Below, piece after piece: positions 29,930 to 38,156 of a stretch of 64,000 bases of DNA. The position numbers were made by a program, and so were the translations under genes. Each line of letters starts with the position of its first letter. Position 1 is the stretch's first letter. The stretch comes from Jejuia pallidilutea (GTDB lineage Bacteria > Bacteroidota > Bacteroidia > Flavobacteriales > Flavobacteriaceae), in the NCBI RefSeq assembly GCF_002973595.1, contig NZ_PVEO01000002.1:124001-188000 (forward strand), in the 5' to 3' direction. Below the pieces are notes generated by a model. It was given only the letters and a program-made list of their open reading frames with translations. It ran no database searches and was not told where the DNA came from.

Positions 29930-30648
29930 TGCAACTGTTTTACAACCCAGAAATTAGCGCGAATTCCAAAGATTTTTCTTTTCCAAGGGAAGAAAGCAAA
30001 CATATTGTAAAAGTTCTGCGAAAATCTGTGGGAGACCAGTTGCATATTACTAATGGCAAAGGCTGGTTGTTTACTGCCAAAATTGTTGTTATAACTAACA
30101 ATAAATGTTCGGTAAAAATTGTTTCAAAAGCTAAACAAGAACATCACCCGTATAATTTACACCTAGCAGTTGCACCTACTAAAATGAACGACCGCTACGA
30201 ATGGTTTTTAGAAAAAGCAACTGAAATTGGTATTGATAGCATTACCCCAATTATTTGCGACCACAGCGAAAGAAAAGTAATTAAAACTAACCGTTTCGAG
30301 CGTATTTTACAATCTGCCATGAAACAATCTCTAAATTGTTATTTGCCAAAATTAAATAAGGCCATTAACTTTAAGGATTTTATAGCACAAGATTTTAAAG
30401 GGCAATTATTTATAGCGCATTGTGAAGAGACCAATAAAAAATCATTAAAAAAGGGGTTATTGCCCAAAACAGATGTTACTATTTTAATAGGGCCAGAAGG
30501 CGATTTTAGCACCAAAGAAATAGATTTGGCTTTAAAAAACAATTTTATTCCTGTAACTTTGGGAACAACAAGATTGCGAACAGAAACGGCTGCTATTGTA
30601 GCATGCCATTCGGTTGCGTTTGTAAACGAAGTCCTAAATGGGCAGTAA
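29929..30648 (+). CDS. rsmE: 16S rRNA m3U1498 methyltransferase
   Basis: A 239-residue SPOUT methyltransferase of normal length, acting on the 30S subunit. The N-terminal RNA-binding domain has EESKHIVKVLRKSVGD, and the trefoil-knot SAM site is seen in ILIGPEGDFSTKEID and LGTTRLRTETAA. Coupled to the preceding isomerase gene and 13 bp before the DUF4159 gene, all on the same strand. Confidence 0.95.
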   Translation: MQLFYNPEISANSKDFSFPREESKHIVKVLRKSVGDQLHITNGKGWLFTAKIVVITNNKCSVKIVSKAKQEHHPYNLHLAVAPTKMNDRYEWFLEKATEIGIDSITPIICDHSERKVIKTNRFERILQSAMKQSLNCYLPKLNKAINFKDFIAQDFKGQLFIAHCEETNKKSLKKGLLPKTDVTILIGPEGDFSTKEIDLALKNNFIPVTLGTTRLRTETAAIVACHSVAFVNEVLNGQ

Positions 30649-30661
30649 TGTATTCTAAACA

Positions 30662-31303
30662 ATGAAACATCTTTTTTGTATTTTAACCAGCTTATGTTTT
30701 TTTATCTCGTTTTCCCAAGATTTGGCAGTTTTAAAATATAAAGGTGGTGGCGATTGGTACAGTAACCCTACAGCGTTACCTAATTTGATAAAATTTTGCA
30801 ACCAAAACATTAAAACAAAAATAAGCGAGCAACCTCAAACCGTTGAAACGGGAAGTACAGATATTTTTCAATATCCACTTTTGCACATGACAGGACATGG
30901 TAATGTGTTTTTTAATGAAGATGATGCCGAAAACCTACGTAACTATCTAATTTCTGGTGGTTTTTTGCATATTGATGATAATTATGGCATGGAACCTTTC
31001 TTGAAAAAGGAACTTAAAAAGGTTTTTCCAAATGATGAATTGGTTGAAATTCCAACAACTCACCCTATTTTTAATATTGTTTATAAATTCCCAAATGGAT
31101 TACCAAAAATACATGAGCACGATGGTAAGCGCCCGCAAGCTCTAGGTATTTTTTATGAAGATAGATTAGTGTTACTGTTTACTTTTGAAAGTGATTTAGG
31201 CGATGGTTGGGAAGACCCTGAGGTGCACAATGACCCTGAAGATGTGCGACAAAAAGCTTTAAAAATGGGCGCAAATATTGTGAAGTATGCTTTTGAGAAT
31301 TAA
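30662..31303 (+). CDS. Exported DUF4159-domain protein
   Basis: A 213-residue protein with a signal peptide (first 19 residues, MKHLFCILTSLCFFISFSQ). The rest matches the DUF4159 family as I know it: GGGDWYSNPTALPNL, LHMTGHGNVFF, GGFLHIDDNYGMEP, EIPTTHPIF. The fold resembles class I glutamine amidotransferase-like domains; biochemical function is unknown. It lies in an operon behind rsmE. Confidence 0.85.
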   Translation: MKHLFCILTSLCFFISFSQDLAVLKYKGGGDWYSNPTALPNLIKFCNQNIKTKISEQPQTVETGSTDIFQYPLLHMTGHGNVFFNEDDAENLRNYLISGGFLHIDDNYGMEPFLKKELKKVFPNDELVEIPTTHPIFNIVYKFPNGLPKIHEHDGKRPQALGIFYEDRLVLLFTFESDLGDGWEDPEVHNDPEDVRQKALKMGANIVKYAFEN

Positions 31304-31352
31304 AAAAACTAACCTCCAAAAAAGTAACTCTTACTCAAACGTAGACCATTCA

Positions 31353-31380
31353 CTCCTGACTCCTAACTCCTAACTCCTAA
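31353..31380. repeat. Four tandem 7-bp repeats
   Basis: CTCCTGA followed by three exact CTCCTAA units, directly before the TTG start of the next gene. A short microsatellite in an 83-bp intergenic space; copy number may vary between strains. Confidence 0.8.
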
Positions 31381-31386
31381 CTAAAA

Positions 31387-31887
31387 TTGCAACTTACCCA
31401 TTACACCTCTAACTTCAAAAAACAAAAATTCCCAATTATATTGGTAAGCGATAATGTTACCAACGCCCCAAACATAGGGAGCCTTTTTAGAATTTCTGAT
31501 GCTTTTGGAATTGAAAAACTTATCCTTTGCGGAGAGCATATTCCGTTAGGTAGAAAAATGACAAAAACCTCTAGAGCTACCGAAAAAGCGGTTAGTTATC
31601 AAATAGAGACATCTGCTTTTACTGTTGCAAAAACGCTTAAAGAAAATGGTTACCAAATCATTGCCTTAGAAATTACATCAAACAGCATACCTGTAAACGA
31701 GCATATTTTTTCTAAAGAAAAACCAATTGCAGTATTTGTAGGTGATGAAAATTTTGGAGTTTCAGAAGATATATTACAACTGTCACATCAAATCGTTCAT
31801 ATTAATATGTTTGGACAAAATAGTAGTATGAATGTAGTACAAGCTACCAACATAGCACTTTACGAAATCACTAAACAATTTATATAG
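31387..31887 (+). CDS. Small SpoU/TrmH-family RNA methyltransferase
   Basis: A 166-residue protein consisting only of the SPOUT knot domain. Motifs: NVTNAPNIGSLFRISDAFG (motif 1), VGDENFGVSEDIL (motif 2) and MFGQNSSMNVVQATNIALYE (motif 3), the SAM-binding knot. It 2'-O-methylates a tRNA or rRNA ribose; the target is unknown. The only suitable start is TTG at 31387, next to the tandem repeat. A second small TrmH-type gene lies 2.4 kb further (34239). Confidence 0.85.
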   Translation: MQLTHYTSNFKKQKFPIILVSDNVTNAPNIGSLFRISDAFGIEKLILCGEHIPLGRKMTKTSRATEKAVSYQIETSAFTVAKTLKENGYQIIALEITSNSIPVNEHIFSKEKPIAVFVGDENFGVSEDILQLSHQIVHINMFGQNSSMNVVQATNIALYEITKQFI

Positions 31888-31972
31888 GCGTTTTTGCGAA
31901 TAAAATCAGGTAATCTCATCAATATACTGCTATCAAACTTACTTCATAATAACAAATTACTATATTTACTAC

Positions 31973-33061
31973 ATGAATTCTAAAACCATTTCAAACGGTA
32001 TTTTAAGAGCCGTATCAATAATAGTAGGTGTTGCGGTTTTACTTTACTTATTGTACCAAATACAGTCGGTAATTGGCTATGTAGCTATTGCTGCTGTAAT
32101 TTCGCTAATAGGTAGGCCAATTGTGCTGTTCTTAGAACGTAAACTAAAATTTAAAAATACCATAGCTGTAGTAGTAAGCATGGTAATATTACTAGGGTTT
32201 TTTGCAGGATTGGTGGGACTCTTCATCCCGTTGGTTATAGAACAAGGTCAAAATTTATCTTTATTGAACATTGAGCAACTTCAAGATAATATTGAAAATT
32301 TATATGCCGAAATTTTAACGTATTTTGATTTACATCAAATAGATGTAGAACAATCCTTAAAGGAATCGAACCTGCTTTCAAAAATAGATTTTGCATTAAT
32401 TCCAGATTTTTTAAATTCCATTATTAGCGGCTTAGGTAGTTTTAGCATTGGTCTGTTTTCGGTATTATTCATCTCTTTTTTCTTTTTAAAAGACAGTAGA
32501 TTATTCGAAAATGGCATTTTAACCTTTATTCCAGAAGGAAAAGAAAGTAGATGGAAAACCTCCTTTACACAAATTAAGGATTTACTATCTCGCTATTTTG
32601 TAGGGTTAATTTTTCAAATCCTCATTCTATTTATTATTTACATGATTGGGCTATTAATAATTGGTGTAGAAAATGCTATTGTTATTGCGTTTTTGTGCGC
32701 TCTACTTAACCTTATACCATATGTTGGCCCTGTAATTGGTGCTGTTTTAATGCTAACATTAACCATGACTAGTAATTTAGGCGAAAGTTTTAGCGAGGTA
32801 ATATTACCTAAAACCTTCTGGGTGCTTTTAGTATTTATTATTGGGCAATTAGTTGATAATTTTGGAAGTCAGCCAATTATTTTCTCTAAAAGCGTAAAAT
32901 CGCATCCTTTAGAAATCTTTTTGGTAATACTCACCACAGGTATACTCTTTGGAGTTATTGGCTTAATAATTGCAGTACCTGCATACACAGCTATAAAAGT
33001 AATTCTAAAAGCTTTTTTATCTGAAAATAAGATTGTTAAAAAGCTGACTAAAAACCTATAG
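31973..33061 (+). CDS. AI-2E family transporter (PerM-like membrane protein)
   Basis: A 362-residue protein with about seven to eight membrane helices and a soluble insert around residues 85-140. Family motifs: LNLIPYVGPVIGAV and GVIGLIIAVPAYTAIKVI near the C-terminus. Members export AI-2 or act as Na+(Li+)/H+ antiporters; the substrate cannot be told here. It is 7 bp before the THUMP-like methyltransferase, so probably co-transcribed. Confidence 0.88.
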   Translation: MNSKTISNGILRAVSIIVGVAVLLYLLYQIQSVIGYVAIAAVISLIGRPIVLFLERKLKFKNTIAVVVSMVILLGFFAGLVGLFIPLVIEQGQNLSLLNIEQLQDNIENLYAEILTYFDLHQIDVEQSLKESNLLSKIDFALIPDFLNSIISGLGSFSIGLFSVLFISFFFLKDSRLFENGILTFIPEGKESRWKTSFTQIKDLLSRYFVGLIFQILILFIIYMIGLLIIGVENAIVIAFLCALLNLIPYVGPVIGAVLMLTLTMTSNLGESFSEVILPKTFWVLLVFIIGQLVDNFGSQPIIFSKSVKSHPLEIFLVILTTGILFGVIGLIIAVPAYTAIKVILKAFLSENKIVKKLTKNL

Positions 33062-33067
33062 TTTAGT

Positions 33068-34255
33068 TTGAATAAACATATTTTAAATACTGAAATTCAG
33101 AATTTTATAAATTATAATATAAATTCTGATATAAATGTTTTGGTTTTGAAAGGCACTAGCTTTTCAAATGTAAAAACTTCTGAAATTGTTGAACAGATTG
33201 AAGCTAAAAAACGCTGTAAAACTAAGCTTTCTACATGGTTTAAAACTAAAAACATTTATTATCCCAATAAGCTAAATATAGAGCAAACTTCTTCTGAAAT
33301 TACTGCTAAATACAAATCTGAATTAATATCGGGCCAATCAATAATTGATATTACAGGAGGTTTTGGTGTAGACTGTTTTTATTTCTCTAAACAATTTAAA
33401 AGGGTTGTGCATTGCGATATTAATTCAGAACTATCAGCCATTGTAAAATACAATTATCAACAGTTAAAAATTGATACTATTGAAACTCATAATACGAACG
33501 GTTTAGACTATTTGCAGCAGAATGATATTCACTACGATTGGATTTACGTTGACCCATCAAGACGGCACGATTCCAAAGGAAAAGTGTTCTTTTTAGGTGA
33601 TTGTCTACCTAATATTCCTAAACATCTAGAGCTATTATTTAGCCGTAGTAAGAATGTAATGATTAAAACATCGCCTTTATTAGATATTTCGGCAGGTATA
33701 AATGAATTGGAATATGTTAAAACAATTCACATTATAGCAGTAAATAATGAAGTTAAAGAATTATTGTGGATATTAGAAAAAGGATATTCAGAACACATAT
33801 TAATTAAGACTACTAATATTAATACTGATAAGCGAGAATGTTTTAGTATTCAACTTGAAAATGAAAACTATACAGCACCATACAGTAAACCACTTACCTA
33901 TTTATACGAACCAAACGCCGCCATTTTAAAGTCTGGCGCATTTCAGGAAGTTTCAAAACAGTTAAATGTATTTAAACTTCACCAACACTCCCATTTGTAT
34001 ACCAATGAACAATTAGTCTATTTTCCAGGAAGGATATTTATAATTGAAAACGTAGTTCCCTATAATAAAAAAGAAATAAAAGCATTGGGTTTAAAAAAAG
34101 CGAACATTACCACACGTAATTTCCCTGAAACGGTTAAAAATATCCGTAAAAAATTTAAAATAAATGACGGAGGAGAAACCTATCTTTTTTTTACTACAGA
34201 CTTAAATAATAACAAAATAATAATAGAAGCCAAAAAACTTAAGAACGTGGTTTAG
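33068..34255 (+). CDS. Class I SAM methyltransferase with THUMP-like C-terminal domain
   Basis: A 395-residue protein. The N-terminal segment is helical, then a Rossmann methyltransferase with SAM motif DITGGFGVDCFYFS and catalytic-type motif YVDPSRR. The C-terminal 90 residues match the THUMP-like ferredoxin domain described for a Porphyromonas protein of the PG_1098 group. RNA is the likely substrate. Start TTG at 33068. Its 3' end overlaps the convergent TrmH-type gene by 17 bp. Confidence 0.82.
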   Translation: MNKHILNTEIQNFINYNINSDINVLVLKGTSFSNVKTSEIVEQIEAKKRCKTKLSTWFKTKNIYYPNKLNIEQTSSEITAKYKSELISGQSIIDITGGFGVDCFYFSKQFKRVVHCDINSELSAIVKYNYQQLKIDTIETHNTNGLDYLQQNDIHYDWIYVDPSRRHDSKGKVFFLGDCLPNIPKHLELLFSRSKNVMIKTSPLLDISAGINELEYVKTIHIIAVNNEVKELLWILEKGYSEHILIKTTNINTDKRECFSIQLENENYTAPYSKPLTYLYEPNAAILKSGAFQEVSKQLNVFKLHQHSHLYTNEQLVYFPGRIFIIENVVPYNKKEIKALGLKKANITTRNFPETVKNIRKKFKINDGGETYLFFTTDLNNNKIIIEAKKLKNVV

Positions 34256-34697
34256 CAATACCCCTATCGTACAATACAATACTTCCTGCAACAGAAACAT
34301 TTAAACTTAATTGAGATTTAAATTTTACTAAAAAATGAGACTTCTCTATAGCTTCATTTGTTAAACCATGATCTTCTGCCCCAAGTAAATACACACAGCG
34401 TCTGGGATGATGAAATGTTTCTAATGGTTCAGCAGTTTCCGTTAACTCTACCCCTACCAACCTTGCGCCCTTTGGTAAATTCTTATAAAACTCATTAAAA
34501 GTCTCATAATGAAAATAAGGCATTGCCTTTACTGCATTGTGCGTATCGCATGCTTGTTTTGCATACCTATTTCCTATAGTAAAAATAAAACTAGCTCCTA
34601 AATTTTGAGCAGAACGCCATAAAACCCCAAGGTTTTCCGGGGTTTTCCCGTTTTGAATACCAATACCAAAAAACTCGTTTGTAAAATTATCATTCAT
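34239..34697 (-). CDS. Small TrmH-family RNA methyltransferase
   Basis: A 152-residue SPOUT-only protein. Motifs: GKTPENLGVLWRSAQNLGA, LLGAEDHGLTNEAIE and LNVSVAGSIVLYDR. The last keeps the Asn and Ser/Ala-Gly-Ser pattern of motif 3. It would 2'-O-methylate an RNA; target unknown. The coding sequence contains a strong palindrome (34619-34648) that simply encodes the KTPENLGVL region. Confidence 0.88.
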   Translation of the reverse strand: MNDNFTNEFFGIGIQNGKTPENLGVLWRSAQNLGASFIFTIGNRYAKQACDTHNAVKAMPYFHYETFNEFYKNLPKGARLVGVELTETAEPLETFHHPRRCVYLLGAEDHGLTNEAIEKSHFLVKFKSQLSLNVSVAGSIVLYDRGIAKPRS

Positions 34698-34871
34698 AAA
34701 AACAAAAATAAAAAAGATAATAGCGCTTTGTGTAATTTTTAAAGCTGTAGTTTAAATCTGTTATTAGAACTTTAATGAAAATACACAACTAAAACACTGA
34801 AATACTGATTTTTATCATTAATCTTTTAATTAAAATTTCTTAAATTAATGCTTATTGTAACACCTATTGTG

Positions 34872-35312
34872 ATGAAAAATATACTAATCCCTATTGAATT
34901 TGATAACATAGCGCAGCAATTAATAGACATGGGCGCTTCCTTAGCTGAAAAGTTCCATTCAAAAATTTGGTTAATCCATATTGCAGCACCAGAGCCTGAT
35001 TTTGTGCAATACACTAGTGGCACAGGGCCTAATGATGAAAGAGAGGCCAGAGCTGAAGTACTAAAAAGGGAACGAAGAATAATCCAGAAATACTCTGATG
35101 AACTTAATGATAAAGGCATATCATCTAAAGCTTTAATGGTGCAAGGACAAACCATTGAAACCATCATGGAAAAAGTTGAATCGTTAAATATCGATTTGAT
35201 CATAACTGGAAACAACAAACATGGTTTTATATATAAACTTTTTATAGAAAGCGTAAGTAATGAAATTATTAAAAAATCTGAAATACCCGTTTTATTGGTA
35301 CCACTTGGATAA
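34872..35312 (+). CDS. Universal stress protein (UspA family)
   Basis: A single-domain Usp of 146 residues from the ATG at 34872; the upstream ATG at 34848 adds eight residues not typical of the family. Starts MKNILIPIEFD, and the ATP-binding loop is altered: TGNNKHGFIYKLFIESVS instead of G-x2-G-x9-G-S/T, so ATP binding is doubtful. It is the last chromosomal gene before the integrated element; the tRNA-Arg-type terminator at 35357-35384 sits just after it. Confidence 0.88.
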   Translation: MKNILIPIEFDNIAQQLIDMGASLAEKFHSKIWLIHIAAPEPDFVQYTSGTGPNDEREARAEVLKRERRIIQKYSDELNDKGISSKALMVQGQTIETIMEKVESLNIDLIITGNNKHGFIYKLFIESVSNEIIKKSEIPVLLVPLG

Positions 35313-35356
35313 AGTGTATATATTCTTTTAATTTATAAAAAAGTAATAAAAACAAA

Positions 35357-35384
35357 AAAGCCACGTCATAACTGACATGGCTTT
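35357..35384. terminator. Terminator left at the original tRNA-Arg 3' end
   Basis: Stem AAAGCCACGTCA / TGACATGGCTTT with a TAAC loop and one C-A mismatch, with A-run and T-run flanks. It now serves the usp gene, and originally also the tRNA-Arg. Confidence 0.8.
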
Positions 35385-35387
35385 ATG

Positions 35388-35429
35388 TGATCGCGACAGG
35401 ATTCGAACCTGTGACCGTCTGCTTAGAAG
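35388..35429 (-). pseudogene. tRNA-Arg 3'-half remnant
   Basis: Discriminator A through the T-arm and anticodon stem 3' strand up to loop position 32 are present; the sequence then switches to element DNA (TCTGTATCG). It cannot fold into a full tRNA and marks the original chromosomal 3' end. Confidence 0.9.
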
Positions 35430-35543
35430 TCTGTATCGAATCTTATCATTTTATTTCAAATAGCTTCATTTGATTGATAAACAAACACTTACAAAACTAT
35501 TATTTTCCTTTATTATCACATAAAAGCACTTGGTTCTTCAATA

Positions 35544-35563
35544 ATTGAACCTATATTGAACCC
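35544..35563 (+). promoter_or_regulatory. Left arm-type integrase site (tandem TTGAACC)
   Basis: ATTGAACCTAT followed by ATTGAACCC, 115 bp inside the left core. The same tandem word is found at 56373-56392 in the same orientation. Typical of arm sites bound by the N-terminal domain of a tyrosine recombinase. The surrounding 35430-35643 has no gene. Confidence 0.55.
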
Positions 35564-35643
35564 AAAAATAGACATTTTCATTGGAATTGTAATTCTGCAA
35601 TAATTGCAAAATTTGCAAATTTGTATAAAACGCTAAATCTAAA

Positions 35644-36009
35644 TTATTCAAATTCGACGGAACTAATTATTGCATTAAGAATACAGCTAAGACTAATTGT
35701 ATTTTTAAAATCATCTCTATCAATAAACAATTCCATCTCTTTATTAAAATGAGAAAACACGTTTAAGTGATATTCCTTACCGTTTCCTAAATAGTCTAAA
35801 TAATTTACTGAGAAATGTATTAATTCCTCGTAGTAAAAACTTTCAATAGTGCTAAACCATTCCTTTAGCTTTAAACCATCATTTTTAACTAAAGCGTAAA
35901 TCTCTAATTGTTCTTTGCAGGAAGGTTCAAACTTATGGTATCTTGACACTTCTTCTAACTGCTCAAATAAATCTACAAACTTATCTTCTGCTGTTACATA
36001 TTTGGACAA
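35644..36009 (-). CDS. Unknown protein with unresolved start (open to 36156)
   Basis: Not recognised. The frame from the TTG at 36009 codes 121 residues (start SKYVTAEDKFVDLFEQLEE), soluble, acidic, aromatic-rich. The frame stays open for 49 codons further up to the TAA at 36157, and that part reads like normal protein (for example FYSLKLLSNLS and KVEFWLLKNQDEYNHLK), yet it holds no ATG, GTG or TTG before 36009. The TAA is the stop of the gene at 36157, in the same frame. So translation may start at a rare codon (ATC or ATT), by coupling or read-through, or the gene has lost its start. It is the leftmost gene of the element. Confidence 0.45.
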   Translation of the reverse strand: MSKYVTAEDKFVDLFEQLEEVSRYHKFEPSCKEQLEIYALVKNDGLKLKEWFSTIESFYYEELIHFSVNYLDYLGNGKEYHLNVFSHFNKEMELFIDRDDFKNTISLSCILNAIISSVEFE

Positions 36010-36156
36010 AGGTGGTAATTCACCCTCTCTAAGAGATTTAAGATGATTGTATTCGTCTTGGTTTTTGAGTAACCAAAATTCAACTTTATCTATTGAAATA
36101 ATACTATCAACAGAAAGATTAGATAATAATTTTAAACTATAGAAATTGATTTTGAC

Positions 36157-36807
36157 TTAATCTATTAATTTGATTGTACCCCACAATTCTGGGACATTTT
36201 TACTTTTGGTTGGATAAGAAAACGTGTAATAATAATTCTTATGCTTAAAACTTGCAACTATCATTTTAGGTTGTTGGTCTCCATCAAAGGTCATTTCATA
36301 ACTTTGTATAATAGCAGCTTTGCCTTTAACATTACTATTTTCCTTACCTAATGGCATCATATCAATTCCTTGCTGTTGTAAGTTTCTGGTAATTTTCTCA
36401 TTTTGATTATTAGAATAATCATCTAGGCTAGAAAAGTCATCAGCTATCACATACATAATATTAAAGTAGTCAACACCTTTAGTTAACACCAACATACCTG
36501 TCTTAGGGGTGTTCATACTTTCATCGCTTTTTATAGACCAGCCATTTAATTCAAATACAATATCCTGAATTTTTTTAAAATCAGATTGTGTAGGTTGAGA
36601 TTTGGATTTATTATCATAGGAATTTATTGCTGTCTTTATCTTTTCTTGGTTTTTTGGATTTGAAAACCACTCCTCATTTTCTTTTTCTAGCTTATCCCCA
36701 TAGCCTCTAATTACAGGTATAGCAATTAAACCTCCTATTACTAAAAACAGAACTAAGGCAATTGGAATTATTTTCTTAACTAAGATATTCAGTTGTTTTT
36801 TATTCAT
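36157..36807 (-). CDS. Membrane-anchored protein of unknown function
   Basis: A 216-residue protein with an N-terminal anchor: basic start MNKKQLNILVKK, hydrophobic segment about 14-31, then an external domain. The domain has features of a small alpha/beta fold (GMLVLTKGVDYFNIMYVIADD, YYYTFSYPTKS) that I cannot assign. It is divergent from the XRE regulator at 36890, and the operator pair between them suggests it is controlled by that regulator. The downstream unknown frame continues directly from its stop codon. Confidence 0.6.
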   Translation of the reverse strand: MNKKQLNILVKKIIPIALVLFLVIGGLIAIPVIRGYGDKLEKENEEWFSNPKNQEKIKTAINSYDNKSKSQPTQSDFKKIQDIVFELNGWSIKSDESMNTPKTGMLVLTKGVDYFNIMYVIADDFSSLDDYSNNQNEKITRNLQQQGIDMMPLGKENSNVKGKAAIIQSYEMTFDGDQQPKMIVASFKHKNYYYTFSYPTKSKNVPELWGTIKLID

Positions 36808-36823
36808 TTTGATAAGATTTTAA

Positions 36824-36843
36824 ACTTGCCATATATGACATGT
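36824..36843. promoter_or_regulatory. Operator 1 for the XRE regulator
   Basis: ACTTGCCATATATGACATGT, a 20-bp imperfect palindrome in the divergent interval, 16 bp before the start of the membrane protein. It shares the pattern ACTTGnCAtATATGnCAnGT with operator 2. Confidence 0.6.
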
Positions 36844-36870
36844 AATTAAACAAATTTAAACCATTTATTC

Positions 36871-36890
36871 ACTTGTCAAATATGTCAAGT
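36871..36890. promoter_or_regulatory. Operator 2 for the XRE regulator
   Basis: ACTTGTCAAATATGTCAAGT, an imperfect 20-bp palindrome whose last base is the first base of the regulator TTG start. A repressor bound here would block its own transcription. Confidence 0.6.
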
Positions 36891-37129
36891 TGAAAAAATC
36901 AGTTTTATTAAAACATATAGGTAAGCGAATTAAAGATATTAGAGTAGCCAAAGGCTTATCTCAAGTAGATTTAGTCGGTAGAATTGAAGGTAAAATTGAT
37001 ACTACAAATATTTCAAGAATAGAATCTGGAAGAACTAATCCAACAATTTTTACTTTATATAGAATAGCTGAAGCATTAGAAGTTCAATTATCTGAAATAA
37101 CAGGATTCCAAGAAACTAAGGAAGATTAA
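36890..37129 (+). CDS. XRE-family transcriptional regulator
   Basis: A 79-residue single helix-turn-helix protein. HTH about residues 14-68: RIKDIRVAKGLSQVDLV, then NISRIESGRTNPTIFTLYRIAEAL, the classical Cro/CI pattern. Start TTG at 36890, inside operator 2; no ATG is closer. It is the only rightward gene in the element that I accept. Probably an autorepressor that also governs the membrane protein at 36157. Confidence 0.85.
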   Translation: MKKSVLLKHIGKRIKDIRVAKGLSQVDLVGRIEGKIDTTNISRIESGRTNPTIFTLYRIAEALEVQLSEITGFQETKED

Positions 37130-37206
37130 AAAAACGCTATTTATATATATCTATCCTTCAGTATAGATTTTAAAAAATGGTAGATTTTGGGTGCTTTCTA
37201 GCTCAA

Positions 37207-37644
37207 TCACATTTGCGATTCATCTACGAAACTATAATATCCTTCTCTTGATAGTATGATATGGTCAAGGACTTTGACATCCAAATAGTTTCCTGCTTCT
37301 TTAAGTTTTTGTGTTAACCGGATGTCGGTGTCACTAGGCTTAAGATTTCCTGATGGATGATTATGAGCTATGATTATACTTGAAGCGTTACACTTTAAAG
37401 CGACACTAAAAACCAACTTAGCATCCACAATAGTTCCAGATACGCCCCCTTTAGATAAAGGATAAATACCAAGTACTTGGTTGTTTCTATTTAATAGTAA
37501 CACCTTAAATTCCTCTTGTAACTCTATGGTTTTCTGAGACCAGCAAGACAAAAGCAGTTCATAACTATCCTTACTGTTAGTAATCTTTACTTTGTCTCTA
37601 TTACCTGAAGTATAAGAGACTTTTATTTCCTGTATTGTATTCAT
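37207..37644 (-). CDS. RadC-like JAB-domain protein
   Basis: A 145-residue protein with the JAB/MPN metalloprotease-like motif HNHPSGNLKPSDTD (H94, H96, D107), as in the C-terminal domain of RadC. The helix-hairpin-helix half of chromosomal RadC is missing. Such short RadC proteins are very common in integrative elements of Bacteroidota. Their function is uncertain; a DNA-repair role of RadC itself has been questioned. A terminator hairpin lies just upstream of the start. Confidence 0.88.
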   Translation of the reverse strand: MNTIQEIKVSYTSGNRDKVKITNSKDSYELLLSCWSQKTIELQEEFKVLLLNRNNQVLGIYPLSKGGVSGTIVDAKLVFSVALKCNASSIIIAHNHPSGNLKPSDTDIRLTQKLKEAGNYLDVKVLDHIILSREGYYSFVDESQM

Positions 37645-37658
37645 AATTCAAAAAAATG

Positions 37659-37685
37659 ATGCCCAAAACATTTAGTCTTGGGCAT
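37659..37685 (-). terminator. Terminator between unknown gene and radC-like gene
   Basis: ATGCCCAA and TTGGGCAT form an 8-bp stem with an 11-base loop; on the - strand it is followed by seven T. It closes the transcript of the gene at 37693. Confidence 0.75.
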
Positions 37686-37692
37686 GTTGATT

Positions 37693-38085
37693 TTAACTAG
37701 ATAGTAATGGGTGATGTTCCTCACTAGCAGTTTCACTAGGAACAAAATCATCAATTGTGGATTCACTCATATCCTCTCTTCCTGATGGTGTTTCAGGAAC
37801 ATACTGATACCTGTGTGACAATTGTATAATCTCACCTGTTTCCTTGATGGTGTAGTCATAAGGTTCACATACTATTTTGGCTATTTCACCAGGAATTTCT
37901 GTTCCCAATAATGACTTACAGGTTTCTTCATCAAAAGTTGATGAAATGGATGCTTTTCTTGCTGTAGCGTAGAAGTTATTAGTTTCTCTACTTTGCACTA
38001 ATTCTACACCACCTTGAATGATTAAAGCAAAAAATATATTGCCTTCATCAGATTCTCTTTGTTGATAGTTAACAATTCGTACCAT
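37693..38085 (-). CDS. Unknown protein common to Bacteroidota mobile elements
   Basis: A protein of 130 residues from the ATG at 38085 (MVRIVNYQQRESDEGN). An ATG 51 bp upstream adds a Cys/Lys-rich leader that looks spurious. The body has EGNIFFALIIQGGVELVQS and ATARKASISSTFDEETCKSLLG, and a Ser/Glu/Asp-rich tail. I recall this as a small protein seen next to radC-like genes in element cores, but know no function. Confidence 0.6.
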   Translation of the reverse strand: MVRIVNYQQRESDEGNIFFALIIQGGVELVQSRETNNFYATARKASISSTFDEETCKSLLGTEIPGEIAKIVCEPYDYTIKETGEIIQLSHRYQYVPETPSGREDMSESTIDDFVPSETASEEHHPLLSS

Positions 38086-38156
38086 GTTTTTAAATTTTTG
38101 AGTTGAACATTTCTTTTCGTAAAACAACATCTTCAACTATCAGAAAAGGAACAGCT

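Larger units (their letters stand above)
35337..35429. repeat. Left 93-bp direct repeat (attL side)
   Basis: Identical base for base to 56405-56497. It begins at AAAAAAGTAATAAAAAC and ends at GTCTGCTTAGAAG. It spans the terminator hairpin and the 3' half of tRNA-Arg. Confidence 0.95.

Noticed and set aside
34619-34648. Strong palindrome AAAACCCC/GGGGTTTT
   Set aside because: It lies within the TrmH-type coding sequence and encodes the conserved NLGVL motif region; no T-run or operon end there.
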